Part shown: one piece after another, positions 5,889-5,945 of the stretch
Numbering within the stretch: the stretch's first letter is position 1
Layout of the letters: every line of letters begins with the position of its first letter
NCBI GenBank assembly: GCA_020216965.1
Contig: JAIWOJ010000161.1
Location: 1-5,945 of the forward strand
Reading direction: 5' to 3'
DNA from: Prosthecobacter sp.
Lineage (GTDB): Bacteria > Verrucomicrobiota > Verrucomicrobiia > Verrucomicrobiales > Verrucomicrobiaceae
DNA length: 5,945 nucleotides
Notes under the pieces: model-generated
The model's input: only the letters and a program-made list of their open reading frames with translations
Told to the model about the DNA's origin: nothing
Database searches by the model: none
Program-made: the position numbers and the translations under genes

Positions 5889-5945
5889 GCTCGGGTGGCG
5901 GAATTGGTATACGCGCAAGACTAAGGATCTTGTGCCGAAAGGCTT
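5889..5945 (+). tRNA. tRNA-Leu (anticodon AAG), 5' part, cut by window end
   Basis: The first 57 bases of a class II tRNA are present. The acceptor strand is GCTCGGG (5889-5895), then T8 and G9. The D stem is GCG (5898-5900) with CGC (5912-5914), and the D loop contains GAATTGGTA. The anticodon stem CAAGA (5916-5920) pairs perfectly with TCTTG (5928-5932) around the 7-base loop CTAAGGA. With T33 at 5922 the anticodon is AAG (5923-5925), followed by G37. A long variable arm (GCC, GAAA loop, GGC at 5934-5943) marks a leucine, serine or tyrosine tRNA, and the D arm matches leucine. AAG reads CUU and, if A34 is deaminated to inosine, also CUC and CUA. The T arm and 3' end lie outside the window. 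Confidence 0.93.

Noticed and set aside
1..5945. CRISPR array, insertion sequence, phage genes, toxin-antitoxin or defence system
   Set aside because: No spaced direct repeats, transposase, integrase or defence-type domains are visible. The tRNA at the right edge is a possible integration site, but its 3' half is outside the window.

Overview
The window looks like chromosomal DNA from a Gram-negative, glycan-degrading bacterium, most likely of the Planctomycetes-Verrucomicrobia group (Verrucomicrobia is my best guess). This rests on three things: a large Tat-exported hydrolase of a type common there, a heparan-N-sulfatase-like sulfatase with a CSPCR active site, and start codons without Shine-Dalgarno sequences. 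The phylum is an inference; no marker gene is present.

Layout from left to right. Positions 1-337 hold no gene I can support, only a possible 3' hairpin for the next gene. An OprB-type outer-membrane porin lies on the minus strand (338-1753). A 207-base divergent intergenic region follows, with an AT-rich promoter-like segment, a 10-bp palindrome and an 11-bp tandem duplication. A plus-strand gene (about 1961-4039) encodes a Tat-exported two-domain alpha/beta hydrolase related to acetylxylan esterases; its first domain has a complete catalytic triad and its second has lost the nucleophile. A 176-base convergent intergenic region with two inverted repeats separates it from a secreted sulfatase on the minus strand (4216-5724). 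The right edge carries the first 57 bases of a leucine tRNA with a stable-RNA-type promoter. The tRNA anticodon reads AAG, which is unusual for bacteria.

The three proteins are all exported and fit one theme: a sulfatase and a carbohydrate-esterase-like enzyme could remove sulfate and ester groups from a decorated polysaccharide, and the porin could pass the released oligosaccharides through the outer membrane. Only the porin and hydrolase share a divergent intergenic region and could be co-regulated. The sulfatase is convergent to the hydrolase, so this is not an operon. No SusC/SusD pair, glycoside hydrolase, regulator or mobile element is visible. I do not see a new multi-gene system; the most notable points are the tRNA anticodon, the half-dead tandem hydrolase and the structured intergenic regions.
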